A stretch of 64,000 bases of DNA from Saprospiraceae bacterium (GTDB taxonomy: Bacteria; Bacteroidota; Bacteroidia; Chitinophagales; Saprospiraceae): positions 1 through 64,000 of the forward strand of contig JAHDES010000012.1 of the NCBI GenBank assembly GCA_020628645.1, given 5' to 3'. The translations under genes were made by a program, and so were the position numbers. Of this stretch, positions 50,913 through 60,014 are shown piece by piece; within the stretch, counting starts at the first letter, position 1; each line of letters starts with the position of its first letter. The notes beneath the pieces were generated by a model that searched no databases, was not told the origin of the DNA, and saw only the letters and a program-made list of their open reading frames with translations.

Positions 50913-51354
50913 TCTTTTTATACTTCTCATTTTTGTTAACATTTTTGCGCTTCAAGCTCAGTGTAGCTTTGAAGCGCAATTTATTAATAATTATGATGGT
51001 GACACCTTCTATGCGTATGTCGAGTACCCAGCCAACAGTAAACGATATGACTTCGTCCGCAAAAAGGTAAAATGTAGATTGTATCAATGCGATACTTATG
51101 AGTTAAACTCCAAAAATGAAAATGAAAAACAACTAGCTATTGCTGCCAAGTATTTCACCAATGCCAAACTTTCAAAAGGGAAATTTAGAATCACATACAT
51201 CGGAAAAGACTTTTTTGGAAGATGGTTAGTTATGGTCCATTTGGAAGATGGCACAAGCCTCAAAGATTTGTTAGAAAAGAAAGGCTATCTCACCAACCGA
51301 TTTTTAAATTATAACCATAAGAAAAAAATCAAACCTCATGTATCCGATTACTGA
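50896..51354 (+). CDS. Secreted SNase-like thermonuclease
   Basis: 152 aa from the ATG at 50896 (17-bp overlap with the protease); 50884 is an alternative. Sec leader ending LQAQ (about 22). NNYDGDTF (31-38) matches the SNase Asp-Gly-Asp-Thr motif; candidate catalytic Arg61 and Glu69 (RLYQCDTYE) and Arg109 (FGRWL). It would degrade DNA/RNA outside the cytoplasm, perhaps clearing host DNA at lysis or blocking incoming competitor DNA in the periplasm. Confidence 0.8.
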   Translation: MCKPLNLFILLIFVNIFALQAQCSFEAQFINNYDGDTFYAYVEYPANSKRYDFVRKKVKCRLYQCDTYELNSKNENEKQLAIAAKYFTNAKLSKGKFRITYIGKDFFGRWLVMVHLEDGTSLKDLLEKKGYLTNRFLNYNHKKKIKPHVSDY

Positions 51355-52006
51355 AGATTTATTGACCTCGAAAAGGAATCGTCCATTCCTTCGTGATGGG
51401 AGAATTATAAAAGAATTACGTGGTATTGTGATTCATTGGACAGCCAATGATCGAATAGGAGCTGACGATAAGGCAAATCGAAATTACTTCAATCGAACAG
51501 ATCGATATTGCTCAGCCCATTATATTATAGATGACGATAGTATTACAAAGTGTATTCCAGAACATGAGCTAGCCTATCATGTTGGGTGCGTCCTTCCGAA
51601 CAACAGTAAAAGTCGGAGCTGGAAAGCAACTGATCTTGGAGTAGGGTTAGGAACTTGGGAAAACGGCCGATGGTTTAACCCAAACTACACGACTATTGGA
51701 ATTGAGGTGTGTGTCAATAAAGATGGTGATTTCCGTGAAACGTATAAACGTCTTTGCTTCCTAGTGCGTGATATTTTAGATAGAAACGGATTAACTTGGT
51801 TGGACGTGTACCGTCATGTTGATATTTGCCATAAGCCATGTCCCGCTTTTATGCTGGAGTCAAAATATTGGGAGACTTTCTTGCTGGACATTGCTTACGG
51901 GACTAGGGACACAAATATAGCTCAAGAAATGTATGATACCATGCGGGAGCAGAAGTGGGATCAAGTGGACGTGAAGCGGAAAATAGTATTGAAGGACTTG
52001 ATATGA
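51338..52006 (+). CDS. N-acetylmuramoyl-L-alanine amidase endolysin (Amidase_2)
   Basis: 222 aa. VIHWTAN gives the first zinc His (about 33), and YRHVDICHKPCPA the second zinc-ligand region; between them is the Amidase_2/PGRP core (SAHYIID, IGIEV). It cuts the amide bond between MurNAc and the stem peptide. No signal peptide, so it needs the holin. Last gene of the phage. Confidence 0.88.
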   Translation: MYPITEDLLTSKRNRPFLRDGRIIKELRGIVIHWTANDRIGADDKANRNYFNRTDRYCSAHYIIDDDSITKCIPEHELAYHVGCVLPNNSKSRSWKATDLGVGLGTWENGRWFNPNYTTIGIEVCVNKDGDFRETYKRLCFLVRDILDRNGLTWLDVYRHVDICHKPCPAFMLESKYWETFLLDIAYGTRDTNIAQEMYDTMREQKWDQVDVKRKIVLKDLI

Positions 52007-52147
52007 AAATTCATCCTTCAATTTAACTATAAAAGAATGATATCGTCTACAGTAAATTTTTGAATTTGAAGATATTTTTTGGTAACAAACCTCATTGAAT
52101 AAAGTGTAAAATTAGTAACAAAATCGGTAACTAGCTTGTAATTCTCT
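52007..52147. other. AT-rich right arm of prophage
   Basis: No ORF. Contains GGTAAC motifs at 52081-52086 and the 52114-52131 arm-like repeat; this would be the P-arm in circular phage DNA. Confidence 0.5.
52114..52131. promoter_or_regulatory. Candidate integrase arm-type site (right)
   Basis: AGTAACAAAATCGGTAAC, 16/18 match with 6304-6321, same orientation. Another partial copy GGTAACAAAC lies at 52081-52090. Confidence 0.5.
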
Positions 52148-52429
52148 TCAAATTAGATTTATGATCAACAAAAAAAATGGCAATTTATTTGAGTTGATTA
52201 TTTTATCTAAAGTGCTGTTTATTAAAGATTTATCTTCCAAAGCAGCCTTTTCTTTTTGGCGATGTTTACGCTCATTATCTTTCATGAGCAGACGAAAGCA
52301 GTCATTCATGGAAGAAGATCCATTTGCTTGATAGGTATTTCCAGTTTGGCTTAACTGAAAATAATTGGATAATTGGCGTCTTTGGTTAGATGGAAAATGA
52401 GTTCCATCAACGATAGTTATATTTGACAT
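52148..52429 (-). CDS. Small host protein with phage-supplied C-terminus (hybrid gene)
   Basis: 93 aa; residues about 1-65 are host (MSNITIVDGTHFPSNQRRQL ... MNDCFRLLMKDNERKHRQKEK) and the last 28 come from the phage attachment arm, ending LPFFLLIINLI. The native end, now at 6021-6189, is also 28 residues and ends hydrophobic (LLLLTSSLFF), so protein length and character are kept. The first part has a conserved-looking basic helix. Function unknown. Confidence 0.6.
   Translation of the reverse strand: MSNITIVDGTHFPSNQRRQLSNYFQLSQTGNTYQANGSSSMNDCFRLLMKDNERKHRQKEKAALEDKSLINSTLDKIINSNKLPFFLLIINLI
52237..52316. repeat. attR core (80-bp direct repeat)
   Basis: See attL; 79/80 identical to 6110-6189. 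It lies wholly inside the host gene at 52148-52429. Confidence 0.92.
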
Positions 52430-52562
52430 AAGTATCGGATTTATGATGAAAACACATTAGTTGAGGGGAGAAAAATGTGTAGTTAATAAAACAATATAAG
52501 TTTTTTTTCTATTTAAGTCAATAATTAGACCAAGTTTAAAACACAAAATGCTTACAAGAAAA

Positions 52563-53576
52563 TTACTTAGAAGGGATTTTTACTTCAAGCGGACGAATTG
52601 TTTTGCCATCCGACCATTCACCTAATTGAGTTTGTTCGGGAGTGTTTCCAAGACAAAAATCCTTATTATGACCAGTCAGGGAATAATCCATTAAAGCATC
52701 AAATAATTTCCAATAGCCATTATAATCTAAAGGATCGAGACTACTGATACGCAAGGCTCGTTTGGCAGTAACATTTCTTATACCAGTATCAAAATCTTCA
52801 TCTAAACTATAACATTCATTATGTCCAGCCAAAATATAAGGACGACCATGATAATCGGCATATTGCATGATATAATTTCTATTAGGGGTATTGGTAGCAG
52901 TTTTATAGACTAATTCTGCAAATTCATCTCCTACAACGGGATCGTCTTTGCTGGCTATTATGAGAAGGTTTAAATCATCAGACATGCCTTCGTATGACGC
53001 TAATCTGCCTCCTTTTAATCCACCTGTACCGGGGGCGCAGAGCTGAGCAGCGAGGGGTTTAGGAATACCAAAAGCTTCATAATTTACACACAAATCACTA
53101 ATGATAACCCCACCATAAGAATGGCCAACAAGGAAAAAATGATCTTTATGGATCGGAGCGTGCTGACTATTTTGAAGTTCAACTAAGGCATCTTTTATTC
53201 CTTGCGCCACATTTTTAGCAAACTTCTTTGGTGTAGGACTAAATAAATTGCGTTGATAACGAGGAAAAATAACGACATTTCCCTTTTTGACTAAATGCTT
53301 AATCCATTTTCCATAAATCATAGGATTGTAAGCACCATATCCATGCACAAAGACGACTACATTGAGCGTATCCGTCGTGGATTGTTCAGGTTCAAATAAC
53401 CAATAACCATCTGGTTTTTCAGCAAAATCACTCATTTTAACAGCATCAAACTGATAATTACTACCTCCAAATCCTGTAGCATTTTGTTGAGGATAAGTAA
53501 TTACTGGATTGGTCGGCTGTGCACTAATTAGTTGCCAAATGAAGAATAAACTGAAAAAAGGAACGATGATTTTCAT
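52563..53576 (-). CDS. Secreted alpha/beta hydrolase
   Basis: 337 aa. Sec leader ending SAQ (about residue 20); VVFVHGYGAY oxyanion loop (about 73-82) and nucleophile elbow GHSYGG (about 150-155) of the alpha/beta-hydrolase fold. Likely periplasmic esterase/lipase or chlorophyllase-like hydrolase; the substrate is not clear. First host gene after the prophage. Confidence 0.8.
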   Translation of the reverse strand: MKIIVPFFSLFFIWQLISAQPTNPVITYPQQNATGFGGSNYQFDAVKMSDFAEKPDGYWLFEPEQSTTDTLNVVVFVHGYGAYNPMIYGKWIKHLVKKGNVVIFPRYQRNLFSPTPKKFAKNVAQGIKDALVELQNSQHAPIHKDHFFLVGHSYGGVIISDLCVNYEAFGIPKPLAAQLCAPGTGGLKGGRLASYEGMSDDLNLLIIASKDDPVVGDEFAELVYKTATNTPNRNYIMQYADYHGRPYILAGHNECYSLDEDFDTGIRNVTAKRALRISSLDPLDYNGYWKLFDALMDYSLTGHNKDFCLGNTPEQTQLGEWSDGKTIRPLEVKIPSK

Positions 53577-53685
53577 GGATGTGTATTGTCTTACCTTCTT
53601 AACGTTTTAGACCTTGAATCGTTGTCTAAAGCAGCATAAAAAATGCCAATTTTTTAATTTAAAATTATCATTCCTTAATTTTAAA

Positions 53686-54987
53686 TTAAAAATGTTGTTC
53701 ATAAAACTCAACGATCCGTTCATCCACCATTATATCACGCTGACGAATGGCTTGTTTTAAAACAATACCTTCTAAGGTACGACATCGACTCAGGGCAACA
53801 TAAGTTTGTCCATGCTCAAATGATCCACTTCCTAAATCAATGATGACGCGATCAAAGGTTTTTCCTTGACTTTTATGTATGGTAATCGCCCAGGCTAAAC
53901 GGAGAGGATATTGGCTAAATGTACCAATGACTTCAGAAGAGATTTCGCTGGGCGTATCTTTTTTAGTGGTGTATTTTAAAATTTCCCAATCAGCTTTCCC
54001 GACTTCAATGGTTTCTTTTGTTCCTTTTTGATTCGTGATACGAACCTTTATAAGGTCATCTTTTAAATCAATAACTTTCCCAATTGTTCCATTGACGAAT
54101 TGACGTTCTGGATCATTTTTCAAGAACATGACTTGCGCCCCAACTTTGAGTTGAAGAACTTGATCGGTTGGAAATTGTTTGGGATCGAATTTTCCTTCTA
54201 CTTTTGCAAAATAAGTATACTTATCACCTACCAAACAATTAAGTTCTCGACTATTGATTTTGTTGACGATGGCATTTCGAGTAGATAGAGTGATGTAATT
54301 TTCTTCCGACTCAAATTTTGGAATATGGCGTTCATTCAAATCTTCTAAATCATCATAATCCACTCGATTGGTACGAACGGCATCTAACAAGCGAATAAAA
54401 TGTCGTTCCGTTTGTCGGTAGATCGTTCTTAATTCCAACATCTCTAGTTGAAAGTCAATATCTTCAAAAACATTGGCAGAAAAGAAATAAGGACTTTCAT
54501 AATATAATTGAAAAAGCATTTTCTCATTAGGAGAAGAAACCACAGGCGGCAATTGAAATAAATCCCCAAATAAGACCAATTGTACCCCACCAAAGGGAAT
54601 AGGATTATCTCTATTTAAACGTAAAAAGCGATCAATTCCATCTAACAAATCAGCTCGAACCATTGAGATTTCATCAATGACTAAGACATCCATGTTTTTG
54701 TACAAACGACGATTTCTTCGTTTCGTAATATGATCTTGAAAATCTGGACGAGGAGGAAAGCCAAAAAAAGAATGGATGGTTTGCCCGCCCACATTAAGCG
54801 CAGCAATTCCAGTAGGAGCGACGACTACAATTTTTTTTCGGCTACTTTGTCGAAATAAACGAAGTAGGGTAGACTTGCCCGTTCCTGCCCGTCCAGTGAT
54901 GAATAAGCTTTTATCCGTTTTTTCCAATACATCTAAAGCATATTGAAAATCTCCGCTCAATTGAAGGGGTTGTTTTGGAAGTGGCAA
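53686..54987 (-). CDS. Pif1/RecD-like DNA helicase
   Basis: 433 aa SF1B helicase. Walker A GRAGTGKST (32-40), Walker B VLVIDEISMV, GIAALNVGGQTIHSFFG motif Ia, IPFGGVQLVLFGDLFQLPPV motif III, and C-terminal WAITIHKSQGKTFDRVIID and YVALSRC motifs. Pif1-like enzymes unwind 5' to 3' and resolve G4 or R-loop structures. Complete length; standalone gene. Confidence 0.88.
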   Translation of the reverse strand: MPLPKQPLQLSGDFQYALDVLEKTDKSLFITGRAGTGKSTLLRLFRQSSRKKIVVVAPTGIAALNVGGQTIHSFFGFPPRPDFQDHITKRRNRRLYKNMDVLVIDEISMVRADLLDGIDRFLRLNRDNPIPFGGVQLVLFGDLFQLPPVVSSPNEKMLFQLYYESPYFFSANVFEDIDFQLEMLELRTIYRQTERHFIRLLDAVRTNRVDYDDLEDLNERHIPKFESEENYITLSTRNAIVNKINSRELNCLVGDKYTYFAKVEGKFDPKQFPTDQVLQLKVGAQVMFLKNDPERQFVNGTIGKVIDLKDDLIKVRITNQKGTKETIEVGKADWEILKYTTKKDTPSEISSEVIGTFSQYPLRLAWAITIHKSQGKTFDRVIIDLGSGSFEHGQTYVALSRCRTLEGIVLKQAIRQRDIMVDERIVEFYEQHF

Positions 54988-55053
54988 AGGTGAATTGATT
55001 TTAATGAATTACAAAAATAGAGAATGCAAGTTGAAGAAAAGAAGAATATATCA

Positions 55054-55821
55054 TTAAAGGTAGCCTCTTAATTTATACATGATATAACCGACCCATTCTT
55101 TCACTAATATTTCCCAATGATAAAATCCTCTACGATCAGGAATGATTGTGGATTCGGGCATGAAACGCGTCTTTTCACCCATATAATCAACACAAAAAGG
55201 AGTGAATCGTATTCCAGCTTTCTTGAAACATGCTGCTGTTCTCGGCATATGAAAAGCAGAAGTAATTAATAAACAAGATTGATTTGGAAATTCTTTAGCT
55301 AAAATTGCTTTGGTATATTTCGCATTTTCAAAAGTGTTTCTAGAAAGCGATTCTACTATAATCACCGAATCTGGAATACCTAATCGCATTAAAAATTGTT
55401 TGGCTTCTAATGCTTCAGAGGGTTCTTGACCATATAAATATCCTGATCCTCCTGTTAATAAAATACGTTCTATTTTGTTAGCGAAAAATAATTCTGTGGT
55501 TTGTGTAAGACGATTGGCTCTTGGATTAAAATGATGTCGATCTTCTTGCGGTTCAATAAAAAAATTAGAATAACCACCTGCCAAAATTCCAATATCATAT
55601 TGATTTAAATTTGAAATTAAAACAGGATCAGGTTCCCAAAGTCGAATCACTTGATTAAAAATAAAATGATTACTAAAAAATAAAAATAAACCAACTGTCC
55701 AAATTAAGCAGTTCCGTTTTCGTTTTGGTTTTTTAGAAAAGAGGGCAGCTAACAATAATAGGAATACCCAATTGATGGGTTGAATTAAAAAATATAGTAT
55801 TTTAGAAAGGATATAAAACAT
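55054..55821 (-). CDS. YdcF/SanA-family (DUF218) membrane protein
   Basis: 255 aa: two N-terminal transmembrane segments (about 5-30 and 38-58) followed by the DUF218 domain with GILAGG, LLTGGSG, SRNTFENA and TSAFHMPR motifs. Family members such as ElyC/SanA act in envelope maintenance. Ends 12 bp before the rhomboid gene start on the same strand. Confidence 0.85.
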   Translation of the reverse strand: MFYILSKILYFLIQPINWVFLLLLAALFSKKPKRKRNCLIWTVGLFLFFSNHFIFNQVIRLWEPDPVLISNLNQYDIGILAGGYSNFFIEPQEDRHHFNPRANRLTQTTELFFANKIERILLTGGSGYLYGQEPSEALEAKQFLMRLGIPDSVIIVESLSRNTFENAKYTKAILAKEFPNQSCLLITSAFHMPRTAACFKKAGIRFTPFCVDYMGEKTRFMPESTIIPDRRGFYHWEILVKEWVGYIMYKLRGYL

Positions 55822-55833
55822 TCTCTATTCAAA

Positions 55834-56475
55834 TTAAAAATTAGGAATAGAAGGGCCTTCCATTAGGCGATCTAATAATCCGGGTAAGACATCAGCTCTA
55901 AAAATAGCAATTAGTGCAAGCGTAAAGACAAATCCAAAAACAGCTCCCCAGAAATGAGCATCATGTCCAATATTGTCTAAATTTCGTTTGCTCATATAGG
56001 AAGAATACCACAAATAACCTATTCCAAATAAAACAGCAGGTAGGGGAGGAAAGATAAACCATTCCCAAGGTAGAAAAATGATAAAAGTAAATACAATGGC
56101 AGAAGTACCACCAGATGCACCTAATGCAGCATAACTATAATTGTTTTGGTGTTTGATATAAGAAGGTAAATTGGCAATAACAATCGCACCTAAATACAGC
56201 AAGAGAAAATAAACCCGACCCATTGCTTCCCCAAATAAAGCTAAATAGGTGCGTTCTGCAAATTCACCAAAAATATACAAGACATACATATTAATCCCCA
56301 AATGCGCCCAATCTGCATGAACAAACCCACTAGTTATAAATCGAGAAAAAGTATTATTTCGAGCGACATCTGTAGGAATAAACATCAGTTTTTGTTTGAT
56401 ATCCATCCGCTCAAAAGCTTGATAGGAGATTAAAACAGTAATAATGATAATTATTATGGTCAGTGAAATTGACAT
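55834..56475 (-). CDS. Rhomboid-family intramembrane serine protease
   Basis: 213 aa, six predicted transmembrane helices. HADWAHLGINMYVLYIFG (53-70) gives the L1/TM2 HxxxHxxxN motif; catalytic Ser121 in GASGG and His174 in HDAHFWG complete the dyad. Small rhomboid without extra domains. Co-directional with neighbours with 10-12 bp spacing, so likely an operon. Confidence 0.87.
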   Translation of the reverse strand: MSISLTIIIIIITVLISYQAFERMDIKQKLMFIPTDVARNNTFSRFITSGFVHADWAHLGINMYVLYIFGEFAERTYLALFGEAMGRVYFLLLYLGAIVIANLPSYIKHQNNYSYAALGASGGTSAIVFTFIIFLPWEWFIFPPLPAVLFGIGYLWYSSYMSKRNLDNIGHDAHFWGAVFGFVFTLALIAIFRADVLPGLLDRLMEGPSIPNF

Positions 56476-56485
56476 ATCTTTTAGT

Positions 56486-57241
56486 TTAAAGTGATTTGAT
56501 GTGTGCGCAAATTATTCCAGTAGCTACTGCTGCATTTAGAGATTCTGCTCCTCCCTTTGCATAGCGTGGGATGCTAATTTGATGCGTAATCAGTTTTTTA
56601 ATATTTATTGAAATTCCTTGACTTTCATTTCCAATGACCAATAATCCAGCTTTTGGAAAATTAGTGGTATAAATAGAAGTAGCATCGAGTACAGCCCCTA
56701 AGATAGAAAGATTGGGTAAGCTTGTTGTAATTTTTTCCAATTCTTCATTCATGCAATGTACTCGATGAAAAGCCCCCATAGAAGATTGTATCACTTTGGG
56801 ATTATACACCTCTACACAAGTGGGAGAACAAATCACATTTGGAATACCAAACCAATCCGCTATTCGAAGTATCGTGCCTAAATTCCCAGGATCTTGAATA
56901 TTATCTAAATATAAGTTGTAAGATTTTTCTATGGAAGAGAAATTTATTATTGAATCAGCTTGTTTTACAACTGCTAGAACTTGATTGGGTGTTTTTAAAT
57001 TAGAAAGTTGTTTTAATTCTTTTTCATTGACTGGGATTAACGTTTCTTTAACCAACACTGACTGCGGTTTATACGTTTCAATCCAAGAAGGTATGGCACA
57101 AATACATTCAATTTCCAATTTTCCCACCTGCAGTAATTCGTCTACCATTTTTACGCCTTCAACAATAAAGGCATTATTTCGTTGACGATACTTTTTTAAT
57201 CGTAAGGATTGTATATATTTAAGCTTATTTTTAGATAGCAC
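56486..57241 (-). CDS. TrmH/SpoU-family RNA 2'-O-methyltransferase
   Basis: 251 aa. N-terminal substrate-binding domain (about 1-90, LRLKKYRQRNNAFIVEG) and SPOUT knot with IQDPGNLGTILRIADWFG, VIGNESQGI and SIPRYAKGGAESLNAAVA motifs. RlmB-like rRNA ribose methyltransferase; exact nucleotide unknown. Confidence 0.88.
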   Translation of the reverse strand: MLSKNKLKYIQSLRLKKYRQRNNAFIVEGVKMVDELLQVGKLEIECICAIPSWIETYKPQSVLVKETLIPVNEKELKQLSNLKTPNQVLAVVKQADSIINFSSIEKSYNLYLDNIQDPGNLGTILRIADWFGIPNVICSPTCVEVYNPKVIQSSMGAFHRVHCMNEELEKITTSLPNLSILGAVLDATSIYTTNFPKAGLLVIGNESQGISINIKKLITHQISIPRYAKGGAESLNAAVATGIICAHIKSL

Positions 57242-57273
57242 GTTTTCTGTATGTTCTAGTTGTAATTTTATTC

Positions 57274-59670
57274 ATGGAGAACAAATACGACAAAATTAAG
57301 GGTAAAGATAATTTAATCTTATGGGTACTAGGTAGTATCTGTATTTTTTTATTGACGAATTGTGGGATAAAAAAGGAATTGAACTATGGGGATTATCACG
57401 TGACAAAAAATAAAATCGTGTTTGATAAATCTAATCAAAAAGTAGAAGATCGAGCAACGATATATTATGGTTTACAAACCTTATATCAACAAAAAAAGAA
57501 AACAAAAATTGGTTTATGGGCATATTACAAAACCAATGAACCTACAGATACTTCTGGTTTCCAAAATTTTTTAAGAAAAAGAGTTGCTGAAAAACCTTCT
57601 CTATTTGATGAAAATGCAATGATCTCTACTGCAAATTCAATGGAAAATTATTTGGAGAAAAAAGGATACTCTCAAGCGAAAGTTATTCCTAAAGAAATAT
57701 TGCTCCCCAAAAAAAAGAAAGCAGAAGTTACCTACACAATTAAATTAGGAAAACAATATTTGATTGACACAATAGAATACATCTCAATTGATACGACTAT
57801 TGCCGATAGGATAGAACGATTGGAAGCAAGCAGTTTACTACGTCGAGGAGATCCTATAGATGCTGCTGTTTATAACCAAGAAGTTTTGCGAATTACAGAT
57901 TCATTGCGAAATGATGGATATGCCTATTTCTTTGCCAATTATATTGAACATTTAAAAGCAGATAGTATTAGCAGCCCAAATGGGGTGAATTTAAGTATGC
58001 GTATTCGACCCTCGCTTGATGATGAAGTGCATACCCAATATCGAATTGGTAAAGTAGAAATATATCCTCAATATCAACCTACGGATAATTATAATCAAGC
58101 AAAACGACAATTTATTGATGGCTATGAGATTATCACGATGCATGGTCAATCAGGAATTAATACGGATGTATTACTAGATAATATATTTATTAAAGAAGGT
58201 GAATTGTATCGGCAGGACAATTTTACAAAGACTAACATCCAATTATCGAATTTAGAAATTTATCGTTTTGTAAATATTCGATTTACTAAAGACCTTGTAA
58301 AAGAAAAAGTCTTAAATGTAAAGATTTCACTTACCCCTCGATACAAACAACAGTATTCTGTAGATCTTGATTTGAATAGATCGGAATTTATATCAAGGTT
58401 TTGGGGAATAAATAGTAGATTTTCTTGGATAAATCGAAACACGTTTAATGGTGCTCAACAATTGTCATTGAGTTTACAAGCTGGGGTAGAATTCAATTTT
58501 CGAAACATTAGACAAACCCCCAATAATTCATTTAATATATTTCCAAGAATAGATTATACACTACCTGCATTTAAAGATTTTACACGTTCTTTTTATGTTT
58601 TGAGTAAAATAAAATTTGGAAAAGATAAGTATTTATTAAGTCCTACTTTTTATCAAACGTTAAAGGACAATGCTCGTTATCATGTCTCATTGTCGTATAA
58701 TTTACAGCGATTCTTCCAATTATTTCAGGATCAAACCTTGAATTTTTCAATGGGGAATAATCTTAGAATAAATTCAAATACTCGTATCCAAATAGATCAA
58801 ATTGGAATGGACGTTTACAATAGTAAAACAGAGCCACTTTTTGATACCTTACTAATGAGTAATCCTACCCAAGAACGTAGCTTTAATGAACCACAATTAT
58901 TTACTGGTCTATTATTTAAACGTTTAGATTACTTTTATAACAGCCCCGAAAATTTTAGAAGAGAATCGTATCGTTTTCGGTTTAATGTAGAACAATCAGG
59001 AGGTGCTGTTTTATTACTGAACAAAATCATTAATAATGGAGAAACACCTTTTACCTTAGGAGGAGGTAAGTTTTCTCATTACCTCCGTTCGGAATTTGAG
59101 TTAAGTTATAAACGAAGGTTAGATGATAAACAGTCATTAGCATTTCGGTTTCTCGTAGGGGCAGCTACTCCTATAGGAAAATTAACCACTTCTGTTCCAT
59201 TCGTTAAACAATTTGCAGCAGGTGGTCAATTCAGTATGAGGGGCTGGGAATTATGGGAACTTGGGCCAGGATCGTATTATGATCCTGATGTTGTAGACCC
59301 ACCTTTTTTCCAAACAGGAGATATGCAAATAGAATTAAATGCTGAATATCGCTTTGATATATTAAAGTCTTTTTATTTGAAAGGTGCTTTATTTTTAGAT
59401 GCTGGGAATATTTGGGCATTGAGGGAAGATCTTGATCGACCGGGGGCAAAAATATCCTCTACCTTTTTAAATGAATTTGCTATTGCAGGAGGTTATGGAA
59501 TTCGATTTGATTTAGAATATTTCTTAATTCGAGTGGATATGGGGTATAAATTGCGAACACCTTATCAAGTTAATAATGAATATTGGCAGTTTCAACAATT
59601 TCGTACTTGGAATTTTTGGGATTATTTTAGAAATGCAAATTTAAATTTAGCTTTGGGAGTTCCTTTTTAA
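57274..59670 (+). CDS. tamL: TamL-type lipid-anchored TamA/BamA-family outer-membrane protein
   Basis: 798 aa. Leader with lipobox LLTNC (Cys30) marks it as the lipidated Bacteroidota TamA homologue. POTRA-type domains (about 100-380) and a 16-strand-type Omp85 barrel (about 410-798; GGQFSMRGWELWELGPG, VRG/RGW loop) ending in aromatic Phe. Works with TamB in outer-membrane/cell-surface assembly. tamB is not in this window. Divergent from the methyltransferase gene. Confidence 0.85.
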   Translation: MENKYDKIKGKDNLILWVLGSICIFLLTNCGIKKELNYGDYHVTKNKIVFDKSNQKVEDRATIYYGLQTLYQQKKKTKIGLWAYYKTNEPTDTSGFQNFLRKRVAEKPSLFDENAMISTANSMENYLEKKGYSQAKVIPKEILLPKKKKAEVTYTIKLGKQYLIDTIEYISIDTTIADRIERLEASSLLRRGDPIDAAVYNQEVLRITDSLRNDGYAYFFANYIEHLKADSISSPNGVNLSMRIRPSLDDEVHTQYRIGKVEIYPQYQPTDNYNQAKRQFIDGYEIITMHGQSGINTDVLLDNIFIKEGELYRQDNFTKTNIQLSNLEIYRFVNIRFTKDLVKEKVLNVKISLTPRYKQQYSVDLDLNRSEFISRFWGINSRFSWINRNTFNGAQQLSLSLQAGVEFNFRNIRQTPNNSFNIFPRIDYTLPAFKDFTRSFYVLSKIKFGKDKYLLSPTFYQTLKDNARYHVSLSYNLQRFFQLFQDQTLNFSMGNNLRINSNTRIQIDQIGMDVYNSKTEPLFDTLLMSNPTQERSFNEPQLFTGLLFKRLDYFYNSPENFRRESYRFRFNVEQSGGAVLLLNKIINNGETPFTLGGGKFSHYLRSEFELSYKRRLDDKQSLAFRFLVGAATPIGKLTTSVPFVKQFAAGGQFSMRGWELWELGPGSYYDPDVVDPPFFQTGDMQIELNAEYRFDILKSFYLKGALFLDAGNIWALREDLDRPGAKISSTFLNEFAIAGGYGIRFDLEYFLIRVDMGYKLRTPYQVNNEYWQFQQFRTWNFWDYFRNANLNLALGVPF

Positions 59671-60014
59671 TGTACTATTTTTCTTGCTGCTCTTCGATAC
59701 ATTTAATTAAGCTACTATTTATTGGACTAATGATAACATTTTCATGTTTAGGATCAAGATAAAAAAGATAAGAACTAAAGAGGTGGTTGTTTACTCATGG
59801 GTTGATATTAGTTTACTTGTCTCAATATCTCATAATTTCAATATTACTCGTTATTTTTAGAGTATGCTTGATGATTTTTGCTTTTAGTTTACATACAAAG
59901 CATTCAGAAATGAGAGAAATGAAAAGCCCAGCCAGCTCGAGGCGATTCTTCATACTTTCGTCAAAACCATTGTTTTCATTTTTATCTCCTCTAAAGATGC
60001 TGTAATATTGTGGC
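59671..60014. other. 344-bp intergenic region, no convincing gene
   Basis: Short ATG frames exist on both strands, for example a 30-codon frame at 59670-59762 with an SC lipobox-like ending, a 72-codon one at 59787-60005 on plus and an overlapping minus one. None shows sensible composition or a recognisable protein, so no CDS is called. AT-rich leader before hemE. Confidence 0.55.

Larger units (their letters stand above)
6110..52316. mobile_element. Integrated temperate siphovirus-like prophage, 46.2 kb
   Basis: Bounded by the 80-bp direct repeats. It holds, in order, integrase, immunity region, replication genes, two DNA methyltransferases, TerS/TerL, portal, Mu-F-like minor head protein, tail genes with tape measure, scaffold/capsid-like genes, tail fibres and a lysis cassette. 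Apart from the leftward immunity operon (9432-11133) every phage gene is rightward. No frameshifted or truncated essential gene was seen, so it looks intact; it encodes a tape measure and no sheath or contractile proteins were recognised, which fits a siphovirus. Confidence 0.92.

Noticed and set aside
14005-52006. Contractile tail (myovirus) or podovirus assignment
   Set aside because: No sheath or baseplate wedge recognised, and a full-length tape measure with frameshifted chaperone fits a siphovirus.
53577-53685. Gap between hydrolase and helicase as a small RNA locus
   Set aside because: Only AT-rich DNA with weak self-complementarity (TTTAATTTAAAAT-like); no stem with T-run.
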